This document shows positions 1 through 7,984 of a stretch of DNA of 39,293 bases, piece by piece. The translations under genes and the position numbers were made by a program. Every line of letters begins with the position of its first letter. The first letter of the stretch is position 1. The stretch is taken from assembly GCA_024231695.1 (NCBI GenBank), contig JAAEQF010000849.1, positions 1-39,293 of the forward strand, written 5' to 3'. The notes under the pieces were generated by a model. It did no database searches, was not told the origin of the DNA, and saw nothing but the letters and a program-made list of their open reading frames with translations. The DNA is from FCB group bacterium (GTDB lineage Bacteria > Zixibacteria > MSB-5A5 > GN15 > JAAZOE01).

Positions 1-2
1 TC

Positions 3-1970
3 AAACTCAAAGCTTTCGATCCCGACCGTATGCTGGATATGATGCTTCGGCCGCTCCGACCGCTTTTCACTCCCGTCGGAATGAGCCTGATGATCCTGTT
101 TGTTTTCGCCGGAGTTTATACCTATTCGGCCAATTTTGAATATTTCCGTTTTACTCCTGCCGACCTCTTCAATCTGGAATCGATCCTGATCATTTTATTA
201 TCCATTGCCGTTTTCATCCTCATGCATGAGTTCGCTCACGCCCTGACCTGCAAATTCTTCGGCGGTCAGGTCAAGGAGATGGGTTTTTTGCTGCTTTATT
301 TCCAGATATGTTTCTACAGTAATCTGTCTGACTCGTGGATGTTCAAGCGCAAATCATCGCGGCTGGCTGTAATCTGGGCCGGACTGTTTTTCCAGATGGT
401 TATCTTTGCCGCCGCCGTTTTCGGCTGGCGGATGACCGTCATCGGTACGGTTATAAATCAATTCTTCTGGCTGACGGCGAATGTCTGCCTCTTCACTCTC
501 CTGTTCAATCTAAATCCACTGATCAAACTCGATGGTTATTATCTGCTGTCCGAAATAGTCAACATTCCCAATTTACGAAAGCTTTCCTTTGATTATCTGC
601 GACTGCGCATCAAGAACCTGATCGGAATAGACACAATCCCGACCGAAAGCGACCGGAAGAGGCAGCGCATTTTCCTGACTTACACCGTTTTGGCCGCAAT
701 CTACAGCATTGGTCTGATTGGATATATGGCCACTCTGGCCTACCGTTTCCTGGTGGATAATCTGGGCGGTACGGGATTTGTCTTGTTTTTGATTCTACTG
801 ACTGTTATTTTCAAAACGCCATTGATGCGAACGATCCGGTTTATTTTTAATCGAGAGGTGCTTCGGGCCGTGATTTCAAAACCACGCAATCTGATTGTCG
901 GTGGAATATTCGCCGTCCTTCTGATCCTGGTGCTATTCGTTGTTTCCTTCCCCCGCCAGGTCGGCGGCTCGGTTCTGGTCCGCCCCTCGGCCGAATATAC
1001 CATAACCCTTTTATCCGAGCAGGGTCGTCTGGAACTGAATCATCGCATCGGCGGACATTCGCGCAAATATGTTACAGAACATATCCAGCTTTCCACCGGT
1101 GATTTATCGGTCTTGCGTTTGACTCCGCTGGTTAAAGAGGGCGATATTATCCAACGAGGCGACACGCTGGCAGCTATCATCTCCACGCAGGTTTCAACCG
1201 GGCTTTCGGCCGCCCGAGCCGAACTGGAACGGTTGCGGGGCGAATTGGCCCTGGCCAAATCCCCGCCTAAGCCGGAAGAAATCAAAAGCGTTGAGGCCGC
1301 GGTAAATGCCGCTAAAGCCAGCGTCAGCCAATTGGAAACCGACATAAGTCTCAATCAATCACTCTTTCAAAAAAAGCTGATTTCGAACCGGGAGCTTGAA
1401 AAATCTCAGTCTGATCTTACTATTGCCCAATCACTTCTGGAGGAATCCGAAGCACGATTAAGACTCCTGACCTCCCCGCCCAAACCGGAAGAAGTAGCCA
1501 TTATCGAATCGAAAATCACTACTCAGGAAGCCAATATCAACTATCTGACCACTCAGGAAGCGGCGCAGGTTATAACTTCCCCAATCGACGGTGAACTGGT
1601 TGCTTTGTATCGCAACAATCTGCTTTTCAAAGTGGCCGATATGTCGCAGATCGAAGTAGCCATTCCAATCACCGACAATTATCTGGAATACGTCAAATCA
1701 GGCGCTGAAATCGGACTACGAGTGCGATCATTCCCAAACAGTCTCTTTATCGGCGAAGTTACTCATATCGCCGGTTCGGCCAACGCCGGTTCCTACAACG
1801 ATACGCGGGCTCGTTTTGAAGTCTATGCTCTGCTGGATAACAACGATAATTTCCTGCGCGATGGCATGAGCGGATATGCCAAAGTGTCGTGCGGAGAGGC
1901 TTCGCTATTCACTATAATCACTGAACGGATTAAGGCATTTATACGCGTCGAATTCTGGTCATGGTGGTAA
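3..1970 (+). CDS. M50 site-2 protease / HlyD-like adaptor fusion (5' partial)
   Basis: The reading frame is open back to base 3, so the gene starts before the window; the first in-window ATG is at 30 and residues are counted from it. The N-terminal half is a polytopic membrane protease of the M50 type. It has HEFAH at 66-70 (zinc ligands and catalytic Glu) and a second motif LDGYY at 167-171 that supplies the third metal ligand. From about 310 onward it resembles a HlyD/biotin-lipoyl membrane-fusion adaptor with a coiled coil. Within this, the segment SPPKPEE occurs twice (near 410 and 487) at the two ends of the hairpin, followed by the lipoyl-like half ITSPIDGELV. Fusions of this type are known next to peptide (RiPP) maturation and export genes, and a 25-codon ORF lies 263 bp downstream. 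The role in peptide processing or secretion is inferred. Confidence 0.85.
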   Translation, partial: KLKAFDPDRMLDMMLRPLRPLFTPVGMSLMILFVFAGVYTYSANFEYFRFTPADLFNLESILIILLSIAVFILMHEFAHALTCKFFGGQVKEMGFLLLYFQICFYSNLSDSWMFKRKSSRLAVIWAGLFFQMVIFAAAVFGWRMTVIGTVINQFFWLTANVCLFTLLFNLNPLIKLDGYYLLSEIVNIPNLRKLSFDYLRLRIKNLIGIDTIPTESDRKRQRIFLTYTVLAAIYSIGLIGYMATLAYRFLVDNLGGTGFVLFLILLTVIFKTPLMRTIRFIFNREVLRAVISKPRNLIVGGIFAVLLILVLFVVSFPRQVGGSVLVRPSAEYTITLLSEQGRLELNHRIGGHSRKYVTEHIQLSTGDLSVLRLTPLVKEGDIIQRGDTLAAIISTQVSTGLSAARAELERLRGELALAKSPPKPEEIKSVEAAVNAAKASVSQLETDISLNQSLFQKKLISNRELEKSQSDLTIAQSLLEESEARLRLLTSPPKPEEVAIIESKITTQEANINYLTTQEAAQVITSPIDGELVALYRNNLLFKVADMSQIEVAIPITDNYLEYVKSGAEIGLRVRSFPNSLFIGEVTHIAGSANAGSYNDTRARFEVYALLDNNDNFLRDGMSGYAKVSCGEASLFTIITERIKAFIRVEFWSWW

Positions 1971-1980
1971 TAGGCTCGCT

Positions 1981-2002
1981 CGCATACCACATATAGTATG
2001 CG
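1981..2002. other. Perfect inverted repeat after the M50-HlyD gene
   Basis: CGCATAC (1981-1987) and GTATGCG (1996-2002) form a 7-bp stem with an 8-nt loop, 10 bp after the M50-HlyD stop. There is no T-run, so it is not a canonical intrinsic terminator. It may stabilise the 3' end of the mRNA or be a binding site. Confidence 0.4.
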
Positions 2003-2060
2003 ACGGTCGCATATCGACTACAGTTGTCAGATTATAATAATTTTAAAAAGACAAAATCGC

Positions 2061-2088
2061 TTGACATCTGCAACATATTTATTATTTT
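2061..2088 (+). promoter_or_regulatory. Sigma70-like promoter for the micro-ORF transcript
   Basis: A perfect TTGACA (2061-2066), a 16-nt spacer and TATTTT (2083-2088) lie in an AT-rich stretch about 145 bp before the micro-ORF start. It would give the micro-ORF its own transcript, separate from the M50-HlyD gene. Confidence 0.5.
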
Positions 2089-2103
2089 TCCCGTATATGG
2101 ATT

Positions 2104-2206
2104 GGTATGTCATAGGGATGTGACATTCTATTTGCAGTGGTATTACAACAGAGGCATACCAAAAGGCATTAATATACCTGCTCACATTGGTGTGAGTGGG
2201 AAACCT
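2104..2206 (+). ncRNA. Candidate structured 5' leader of the micro-ORF
   Basis: Several nested or adjacent helices fit between the promoter and the ribosome-binding site. GGTATG (2104-2109) can pair with CATACC (2155-2160). ATGTCA (2107-2112) can instead pair with TGACAT (2121-2126), which is mutually exclusive with part of the first stem. CTCACA (2181-2186) pairs with TGTGAG (2191-2196) around a TTGG loop. GGAA/TTCC follow just after. The pattern fits a cis-regulatory leader, but I recognise no named riboswitch class. Covariation was not tested. Confidence 0.3.
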
Positions 2207-2232
2207 TCCGCATTTTACGAGGAGGTGAGTAC

Positions 2233-2310
2233 GTGAAGGAATATAAACTGATGGTTGTGGAGCTCGAGGAGAAAATCGCCCCGGCTCAGGTGAGCATGGG
2301 CGGGCAATAG
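2233..2310 (+). CDS. 25-codon micro-ORF, candidate peptide precursor
   Basis: The GTG start is preceded by GAGGAGGTGAGTAC, a near-perfect Shine-Dalgarno sequence at good spacing. The product has 25 residues. Its first half is charged (begins MKEYKLM, then ELEEK) and its tail is small and polar (APAQVSMGGQ). A strong hairpin begins two bases after the stop and an intrinsic terminator follows at 2366-2394, so the ORF sits in a complete transcription unit of its own. A membrane M50 protease/HlyD fusion lies directly upstream, the kind of protein found with exported peptides. I do not recognise the peptide family. A precursor role is inferred from the strong start, the size and the neighbour; a regulatory leader peptide is the main alternative. 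Confidence 0.5.
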   Translation: MKEYKLMVVELEEKIAPAQVSMGGQ

Positions 2311-2312
2311 AA

Positions 2313-2345
2313 CAGGGGCGGTGAAGCTGATAAACTTCGCCCCTG
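2313..2345. other. Strong hairpin after the micro-ORF
   Basis: CAGGGGCG (2313-2320) pairs with CGCCCCTG (2338-2345), extended inward by GAAG/CTT. It begins two bases after the micro-ORF stop. There is no adjacent T-run. On the minus strand it lies just after the end of the Ser/Thr kinase gene, so it could protect either mRNA 3' end. Confidence 0.45.
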
Positions 2346-2358
2346 CTCCATGACTACA

Positions 2359-5300
2359 CTATTGGGGAGTTGCCTGTTGGGCAACTCCTTTTTTATTGGC
2401 AATAATTTCTTTCAATGACTTAATTCTTCCCAGAAGATCAACGATCCGTCGATCGTTATAAAATCCGGCCAGTTTCTCCGATTCACCCATGCGAGAAGCT
2501 ATTGTCTTTAATATCTCGGCAGCTTTCAAGGCATGACGGAATGAGATTTCATATTCTCGCTCAGCAAACATTATCTCCGAAATAAGGGCCGATGCCTGCC
2601 ATTGCTCCGGTAAAAGAGAGAGGGCTTGAGCCTGTTTGAGAGCCTTTTCCCCCATTTCCGCAGCTCTCCTACGATCACCAGATAACATGTAATACATGCC
2701 GGCAGCTATGCTGTAGCGGGCCAGATCGATATCGTCAGCAACCGCCGAAAAATAATGATCCGCTTCCTTTAAATAGTCAATTGCCGTATTGTCAAGACGG
2801 TTGTGGTTTTCAACTTCCAGACAGGTTAGATTATACAGGGCGATTTCTCGAGGGATTTCGAGTTCCCGAGATAGTTTTTCGGCAAGCGCCATCTGTCCGT
2901 TCTCGCCGGTCAATTCCATCTGCAGAAGCGCCAGATGGAAAAGAGCATTCTTATCACCAATCGCCAACGCTTCCCTCTGAGCCATCTCCCGGTATTCCTT
3001 GGCAGAATCTTTGTCACCGATCACAGAAGACAAACGGACCAGACTGATCAGCGCTCCGATAATCAGCGTACGATTATCCAACTGCTCGGCAATCTGTAAA
3101 GAGGTCTCCAGCTTTGATGCCGCTTCGCCATAAAAGCCCATACGACACAGCAAGCTCCCGGTTAACTGGCTGATAGTACTGCGATGGTGATTGTTATCAA
3201 TCTTGTCGGCAAGAATCGAACCCTCTTTTAAGAAAGTCAGCCCCTCGGACAAGCGGCCGGCCATGACCATCACTTCGGTCAGGTTGGTGATATTTAGCAA
3301 CTGCTCATGCTTATCCCCGGCTTGACGATTGTATTGCAATGAATATTTGTACGCCTCAAGGGCTTTTTGCAGATCACCCTTGAGATGATTGGCTACGCCC
3401 AGATTGTTCCATGTACGGGCCAATTCAACCTTGTCACCCAATTTTTCCTTGATGGTCAGCGATCGGTTTAAATAGCCGATACCTTCGTCATACTCGCCTT
3501 TGATAAGATATAGCGATCCGATATTGCTCAGGCTGGAGGCGATATCTTTCCGGGAATCAAGCCTGGTTTGGATTTCAAGAGCTTTCTTATATTCTTCCAA
3601 CGCCTGATCGTTTTTCCCGCTCACCCAGTAGATATTGCCAAGATTGTTCAGGGTACGTGACAGTTCCAGGGTATCATCGAGATTGCGGAACAATTCCAGC
3701 GCCTGGTTCAAGGCGGCTATACCGGAATTATAATCGGAAAGGACTTTGAATATATCACCCAATTCCTTGTAAGCCAGAGCTCGATAATTATCCAGGTGGT
3801 TTTTTTCGGCCAACTCGATTGCATGATTATACCCGTCGCGAGCCGGTGTCAATTGTCCCAGTTCTTTCAATAGCCTGGCCCGACGCATAACCACTTCAAC
3901 CTGTCGCTTACTGTCGCTTTTCCGTCTGGCCGCGTCCTCGGCCATCTGCAAAAAACCGAGCGCTGGCTTATGCCGGCCCGCCTCGACTTCGATCACGGCC
4001 GCTTCAGTCAAATAATTGACAGCTTCGGCAAAGCGATCGGCATCATAAAGAAGCCTCCCGGTCAATCCGGTATGATCATCGCTTTGACTGTACAACTCCG
4101 CCAAATGTCCGGAAAGGATATTCTTGGTCGAAGCGGACATCCTCAGGTTCAGAGAATGAAGCATGACAAAACGCCGTTTTTCCGGAATTTCCATCCACCA
4201 TTTCTGCGCCGCAACTTTATTTTCCGCAATTGCACCCGATGCCATCCGTGCCTGATTAGGATTATTCACGACAGCCAACGCCAAAGCCAGACAAATATGA
4301 GAATGTGGACGCCCGCGCAGAGAGCGCAGACTAAACCGAGTCAGTTCCGGAGGCCAAGCCACGGCCTCGGTCGTATCCGTTGTCCAGCCCCAGCGCCGAT
4401 CGAGACGAGCGAATCGATTTTGACGAAAATTGTGTTCCAGCAAAATCCTTAAGGCAGCCGGGTCATAGGCTGTGGCTTGACTGATCAGTTCCGACTGCTC
4501 AGAGGAAAAGCAATCCGGTCCGAATATCTTTTCCAGATCAGCAATATCGACAATTTCATTTCCATATAACAGATGGCGGGGACGTATTGCCTGGCGAAAA
4601 GGATAAGGAGATCCGCAATCAGCCAGCATATCCTGCAGTTCAAAAGCGGTGGCCGGACGTTCCTGAGGGCCGATGGCTATCAGTCGTTTTATTAATTCGG
4701 CTGTTGACGACGAAAACTCAGACGCCGGTCCGCAGAGTTCCGGACGGATTCCCTCGGTAATGCAGGCATTGACTTCCAGTGGATCATCATCCGGCGACCC
4801 GAATGGCATCCGGCCGCAGGCCAGATAATAGGCCATGACCCCGAGTGAAAAGAGATCGGAAGCCGGAGTAATCTCCTGCTTTAAAATCATCTCAGGTGAC
4901 ATATACCCGACGGTGCCGGTGATCAAGCCACCAACATTATTCTCAAAAGGAAGAGCCAGCGACATATCGGCCAGTCCAAGATAATACAAACTATCTGAAG
5001 GAAAATCGTCGTGCTCAAATCCTTCCGGTGCGAATAGATTGGATGGCTTAAGGTCGTTATGACTGAAACCGGCCCGATGTAGTTGTTCGAGGGATACCGC
5101 GGCGGCCGAAAGAGTTGAAAGCAGTTTCTCCTCGGTCACCCGGCCCACAATATTTTCAAGGGTCGTTCCGGCACGATATTCCATCTGTAGGAAAGGGCGG
5201 CCATCGTCGACTTGACCCGATTTTTCGACTTTCACTATTCCGGGGAAATTTATCCGTCCGGCGACCGCCTGTTCGCGCTCGACGAGAAGAACTGCGGCCC

Positions 5301-5439
5301 GGTCAAAAAAAAGCTTCAGGGCTACCGGGCGCTGAAGCTCATTGAGGCTGGCCTTAAAAATCTCGGCCGTGCCCCCTTGGCCGATTTTTTTTATGTCCCG
5401 ATAACATTCGGGGAATTTATTATTATTGTTACCGCTCAT
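2359..5439 (-). CDS. Ser/Thr protein kinase with C-terminal TPR array
   Basis: A Hanks-type kinase domain occupies about residues 14-280 (counted from the ATG at 5439; a TTG one codon upstream is possible). The Gly-rich loop IGQGGTAEIF is at 19-28, the ATP-anchoring Lys at 42, the catalytic loop HNDLKPSN at 127-134 (HRD changed to HND) and the Mg loop DMS at 158-160 (DFG variant). GTVGYMSPE at 175-183 follows. After a region of unknown fold, about residues 480-1000 hold many 40-residue TPR units (LEEYKKALEIQ type), a protein-interaction scaffold. No transmembrane segment is evident, so it is probably cytoplasmic. It starts about 8 bp after the stop of the GAF-PAS histidine kinase and is probably co-transcribed, suggesting cross-talk between His-Asp and Ser/Thr signalling. 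Substrates are unknown. Confidence 0.9.
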   Translation of the reverse strand: MSGNNNNKFPECYRDIKKIGQGGTAEIFKASLNELQRPVALKLFFDRAAVLLVEREQAVAGRINFPGIVKVEKSGQVDDGRPFLQMEYRAGTTLENIVGRVTEEKLLSTLSAAAVSLEQLHRAGFSHNDLKPSNLFAPEGFEHDDFPSDSLYYLGLADMSLALPFENNVGGLITGTVGYMSPEMILKQEITPASDLFSLGVMAYYLACGRMPFGSPDDDPLEVNACITEGIRPELCGPASEFSSSTAELIKRLIAIGPQERPATAFELQDMLADCGSPYPFRQAIRPRHLLYGNEIVDIADLEKIFGPDCFSSEQSELISQATAYDPAALRILLEHNFRQNRFARLDRRWGWTTDTTEAVAWPPELTRFSLRSLRGRPHSHICLALALAVVNNPNQARMASGAIAENKVAAQKWWMEIPEKRRFVMLHSLNLRMSASTKNILSGHLAELYSQSDDHTGLTGRLLYDADRFAEAVNYLTEAAVIEVEAGRHKPALGFLQMAEDAARRKSDSKRQVEVVMRRARLLKELGQLTPARDGYNHAIELAEKNHLDNYRALAYKELGDIFKVLSDYNSGIAALNQALELFRNLDDTLELSRTLNNLGNIYWVSGKNDQALEEYKKALEIQTRLDSRKDIASSLSNIGSLYLIKGEYDEGIGYLNRSLTIKEKLGDKVELARTWNNLGVANHLKGDLQKALEAYKYSLQYNRQAGDKHEQLLNITNLTEVMVMAGRLSEGLTFLKEGSILADKIDNNHHRSTISQLTGSLLCRMGFYGEAASKLETSLQIAEQLDNRTLIIGALISLVRLSSVIGDKDSAKEYREMAQREALAIGDKNALFHLALLQMELTGENGQMALAEKLSRELEIPREIALYNLTCLEVENHNRLDNTAIDYLKEADHYFSAVADDIDLARYSIAAGMYYMLSGDRRRAAEMGEKALKQAQALSLLPEQWQASALISEIMFAEREYEISFRHALKAAEILKTIASRMGESEKLAGFYNDRRIVDLLGRIKSLKEIIANKKGVAQQATPQ
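2366..2394 (+). terminator. Intrinsic terminator inside the 3' end of the convergent kinase gene
   Basis: GGAGTTGCC (2366-2374), a 5-nt loop, GGCAACTCC (2380-2388) and six T (2389-2394) form a classic rho-independent terminator for plus-strand transcription. The same bases encode the last residues and stop of the minus-strand kinase, so the two convergent genes share this DNA. Confidence 0.75.
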
Positions 5440-5447
5440 CAAATCGG

Positions 5448-7217
5448 CTAATCGTGGTCGCGAGGCAGGACTATCGAAAACGTCGTCCCCTTATTCTCGG
5501 TCGAGTCAACTGTTATGTCACCTTTGTGATTGAGGATAATCTTGCGGGAATTGGCCAGTCCCAGCCCATGACCGTCCTTTTTGGTCGTGAAATGGCTTTG
5601 GAATAGCTTTTGACGCACCTCTTCGGACATACCATGACCGTTGTCGGCTACATCGATTTTAAGAGTGTCCCGATCATGGTCAAAGCGACAGGATATATCT
5701 ATCCGGGGTTCGTCAACATCAGGCATGGCCTCGACGGCATTATTGAGCAGGTTCAATAGAACCTGCTGGATCTGGCCGACGTCGATGCTGATCTCGGTCA
5801 GATCAGGATCAAAGGACAATCTGATATTCACACCCTTGAACCGCTGTTGAGATTTTATCGAAAACAACAGATTCTCAATCAAATGCTTGATGTCGTAATT
5901 GACCATCTCCGTTTCCAGCTTGGAGAAATCCATCAGGCCGTCGGTGAAACGTTTCATCTTGTCAATGTTTTCCACAACCTGATTACAGTTGCGTTGCATC
6001 TTATCGTACTTCTGACGATCGATATTTATCTGCATCAATTCGGCATTGTTGGAAATAATGGTCAGATAGTTATTCAGTTCATGTCCAATTGAGGCGGCCA
6101 TCTCACCTTTGGCCACCAGTTTTTCGGAAAGGATCACATATTTTTCCAGAACTACTTTTTCGGTCACATCCTCAATTACAAGAATCACACCGGATTTGTT
6201 GCTCGGCAGAGAATTGGTCGGTGTCGCTTTGACCGACAGAACCTTTTCTTCATACCCGGTATTATGGAAATACCGATCTTCACGAAATTCACCGCCGCCC
6301 AAGGCGATCTCTATCATTTTCCGCCACGAGGGCTGTTCGCTTTCCGGGATCAGGTCAAATAAACGACTGCGCTGGTCATTATCGTCCGCCATATTTATCT
6401 CGGTCCGGTCAATTTGGAAGGTCTTCAAACTGGCCTCATTAATCGTAATCAGCGTGTAGTCCGAATCAATAACGATAATACCGACCGGTGACTGAGCGAT
6501 AATGTCTTCATTATATTGTTTCAGGCGGGACAGCCCGCTGTGCAACTGGGCGTTGTGGATAGCAATGGCGGCCTGCTGGGCAAAAAGTTCGAACAGGAAC
6601 AGGTCGGATTTTAGAAAAAGTTTGGCCTGTGAAGAGTTATCCAGATAAATGACACCTATCACCCGGTTGTTGATTTTAAGCGGTACGCACATTATCGAGC
6701 GCAGGTTCAACTCAACCACCGACTGTTGATTGGCATAACGCTCATCTTCCTGAGCATCGGAAGTATAAACCGAACGTCCGGTTTGCGCCACACGATTGGC
6801 AATAGAATTGGATATTTTGAACGATTCTTGAGAGATTTCGTCCTGATTCAGGTTATGAGCCGTCTTGAATTGCAGCGAGCCGTCCTGACCCAACAACATG
6901 ACAAAACCGCGTTCGGCCAAAAGCAGTTCAACGGCCTTAAGCATCACTACCTGTAAGATTTCATCCAATACCAGCGTCGAATTAATGGCCAGAGAGATCT
7001 CCAATACCGCCTTGAGATCATCAAGTCTCACTGTGCCATTTTCCGTCTTGGGCGAAATCCGTGGATTATCGCTGACAATATCGTTCAGTGCTTTTTCCAT
7101 CTCGGCCAGAACATTGCCGACTTCCAGACGGTCGGTCGTGTGACCAACATCGGATTCAATGTCCTCGGAGACCAGCACCACTTCTCGGTCTGTCTTTTCA
7201 TTGGCTGACTTGGGCAT
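5448..7217 (-). CDS. GAF-PAS sensor histidine kinase
   Basis: This 589-aa soluble-looking kinase has no clear membrane segment. The order is an N-terminal GAF domain (about 65-225), a PAS domain (about 235-350, beginning near IIAQSPVGIIVID), and a HisKA H-box in the segment GEMAASIGHELNN, with His as phosphoacceptor. The HATPase domain has an N-box near LLNLLNNAVEAM, DNGHGM, and GHGLGLANSRKI. The ATG is preceded by GGAG at 6-nt spacing. The gene lies directly before the Ser/Thr kinase and after the DUF4390-like gene (71-bp gap). No response regulator is adjacent, so it may act on the NtrX-like regulator upstream or on the kinase partner. The ligand of the GAF domain cannot be read from the sequence. 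Confidence 0.9.
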   Translation of the reverse strand: MPKSANEKTDREVVLVSEDIESDVGHTTDRLEVGNVLAEMEKALNDIVSDNPRISPKTENGTVRLDDLKAVLEISLAINSTLVLDEILQVVMLKAVELLLAERGFVMLLGQDGSLQFKTAHNLNQDEISQESFKISNSIANRVAQTGRSVYTSDAQEDERYANQQSVVELNLRSIMCVPLKINNRVIGVIYLDNSSQAKLFLKSDLFLFELFAQQAAIAIHNAQLHSGLSRLKQYNEDIIAQSPVGIIVIDSDYTLITINEASLKTFQIDRTEINMADDNDQRSRLFDLIPESEQPSWRKMIEIALGGGEFREDRYFHNTGYEEKVLSVKATPTNSLPSNKSGVILVIEDVTEKVVLEKYVILSEKLVAKGEMAASIGHELNNYLTIISNNAELMQINIDRQKYDKMQRNCNQVVENIDKMKRFTDGLMDFSKLETEMVNYDIKHLIENLLFSIKSQQRFKGVNIRLSFDPDLTEISIDVGQIQQVLLNLLNNAVEAMPDVDEPRIDISCRFDHDRDTLKIDVADNGHGMSEEVRQKLFQSHFTTKKDGHGLGLANSRKIILNHKGDITVDSTENKGTTFSIVLPRDHD

Positions 7218-7288
7218 ATGTTCTCCATCACGTGCAAATGCATCTAACCATTTATTATATCGGCTCTTAGTTTAAAAAAGCTTAGATA

Positions 7289-7972
7289 TTAGCGGTTAAT
7301 ACTGTCAAGATTATTAGGATTGAAGATCGGAGAGACTACCTTGTAATTAGCCTTGCCAAAACCAATGAGGTCCAGAAAGAGGCCGAAGGCCTCGTCAAAA
7401 ACCGTTTTCTGGCCACTCTGGCCAGGACTCAGACTGTCCAGCAAACCCTCTTGTTCTCCCGAGAAGCCCCTTGGATGTAATGACTTGCAGGATATTGTGA
7501 GAGCCAGGCGAGGATTGCCCGCATCCTCTATCAAGGTCCTATCGGCTAATTCAAAAACCACGGAGTCGGCCAGAAAATCGGAAACCTGTAGCTGACTTTC
7601 GAATTCATATTCCTTGTTGCCGGTTCCGGAAAATCGGACCCGATAGAGATCCTCGGTCAGCTGATGGGATATTAAAAGAGCGGCCTGTCGATGGATAATA
7701 TTTTTCATGAATAACAGTTTTCGGGGTTTTTCCAGCTTGATATCGAATTGAAAATAGATATCCAATCCGGCCAGCAGGTCTTCCATTTTCTGCTGAGTCA
7801 GAGCCGGAGTGGGGTCGAGCCAGCAGGTCAGTGTATCACCAATCCAGAAAATATCATAGTCGAACCGATCCTCGCTATCGGCAGCAAAGCCCGGCCCGAC
7901 GAAGATAATAATCAGCAGGCCGGACAAAATGAATTGATTAGTTCTATTAATTCCCCGCCTCATCCCAAACAT
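7289..7972 (-). CDS. Exported protein, possibly DUF4390-like
   Basis: About 227 aa from the ATG at 7972 (another ATG at 7963 gives the neater signal peptide). The start MRRGINRTNQFILSG and the hydrophobic run ending PGFAADSED look like a Sec signal peptide. The mature part is a beta-rich domain whose layout (an amphipathic L-AGLDIYFQFDIKLE strand, then YRVRF, then an ALTISCKSL strand) recalls DUF4390. DUF4390 proteins occur beside NtrY/NtrX-type two-component genes in some proteobacteria, and such a pair lies upstream here. The family match is from memory and uncertain. The gene starts 12 bp after the Omp85-like stop and is probably in one operon with it; a periplasmic role is likely. Function unknown. 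Confidence 0.6.
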   Translation of the reverse strand: MFGMRRGINRTNQFILSGLLIIIFVGPGFAADSEDRFDYDIFWIGDTLTCWLDPTPALTQQKMEDLLAGLDIYFQFDIKLEKPRKLLFMKNIIHRQAALLISHQLTEDLYRVRFSGTGNKEYEFESQLQVSDFLADSVVFELADRTLIEDAGNPRLALTISCKSLHPRGFSGEQEGLLDSLSPGQSGQKTVFDEAFGLFLDLIGFGKANYKVVSPIFNPNNLDSINR

Positions 7973-7984
7973 CCGCAAAGGCCG

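Noticed and set aside
2104..2206. Leader as a cyclic di-GMP or cobalamin riboswitch
   Set aside because: The conserved sequence elements of those classes are not present; only unassigned helices were seen.
2024..2236. 70-aa plus-strand ORF before the micro-ORF
   Set aside because: It starts with TTG without a ribosome-binding site, covers the promoter and leader, and ends inside the micro-ORF start region.
3970..4452. 160-aa plus-strand ORF inside the Ser/Thr kinase gene
   Set aside because: Antisense to the kinase/TPR coding sequence, with no motif or start signal.
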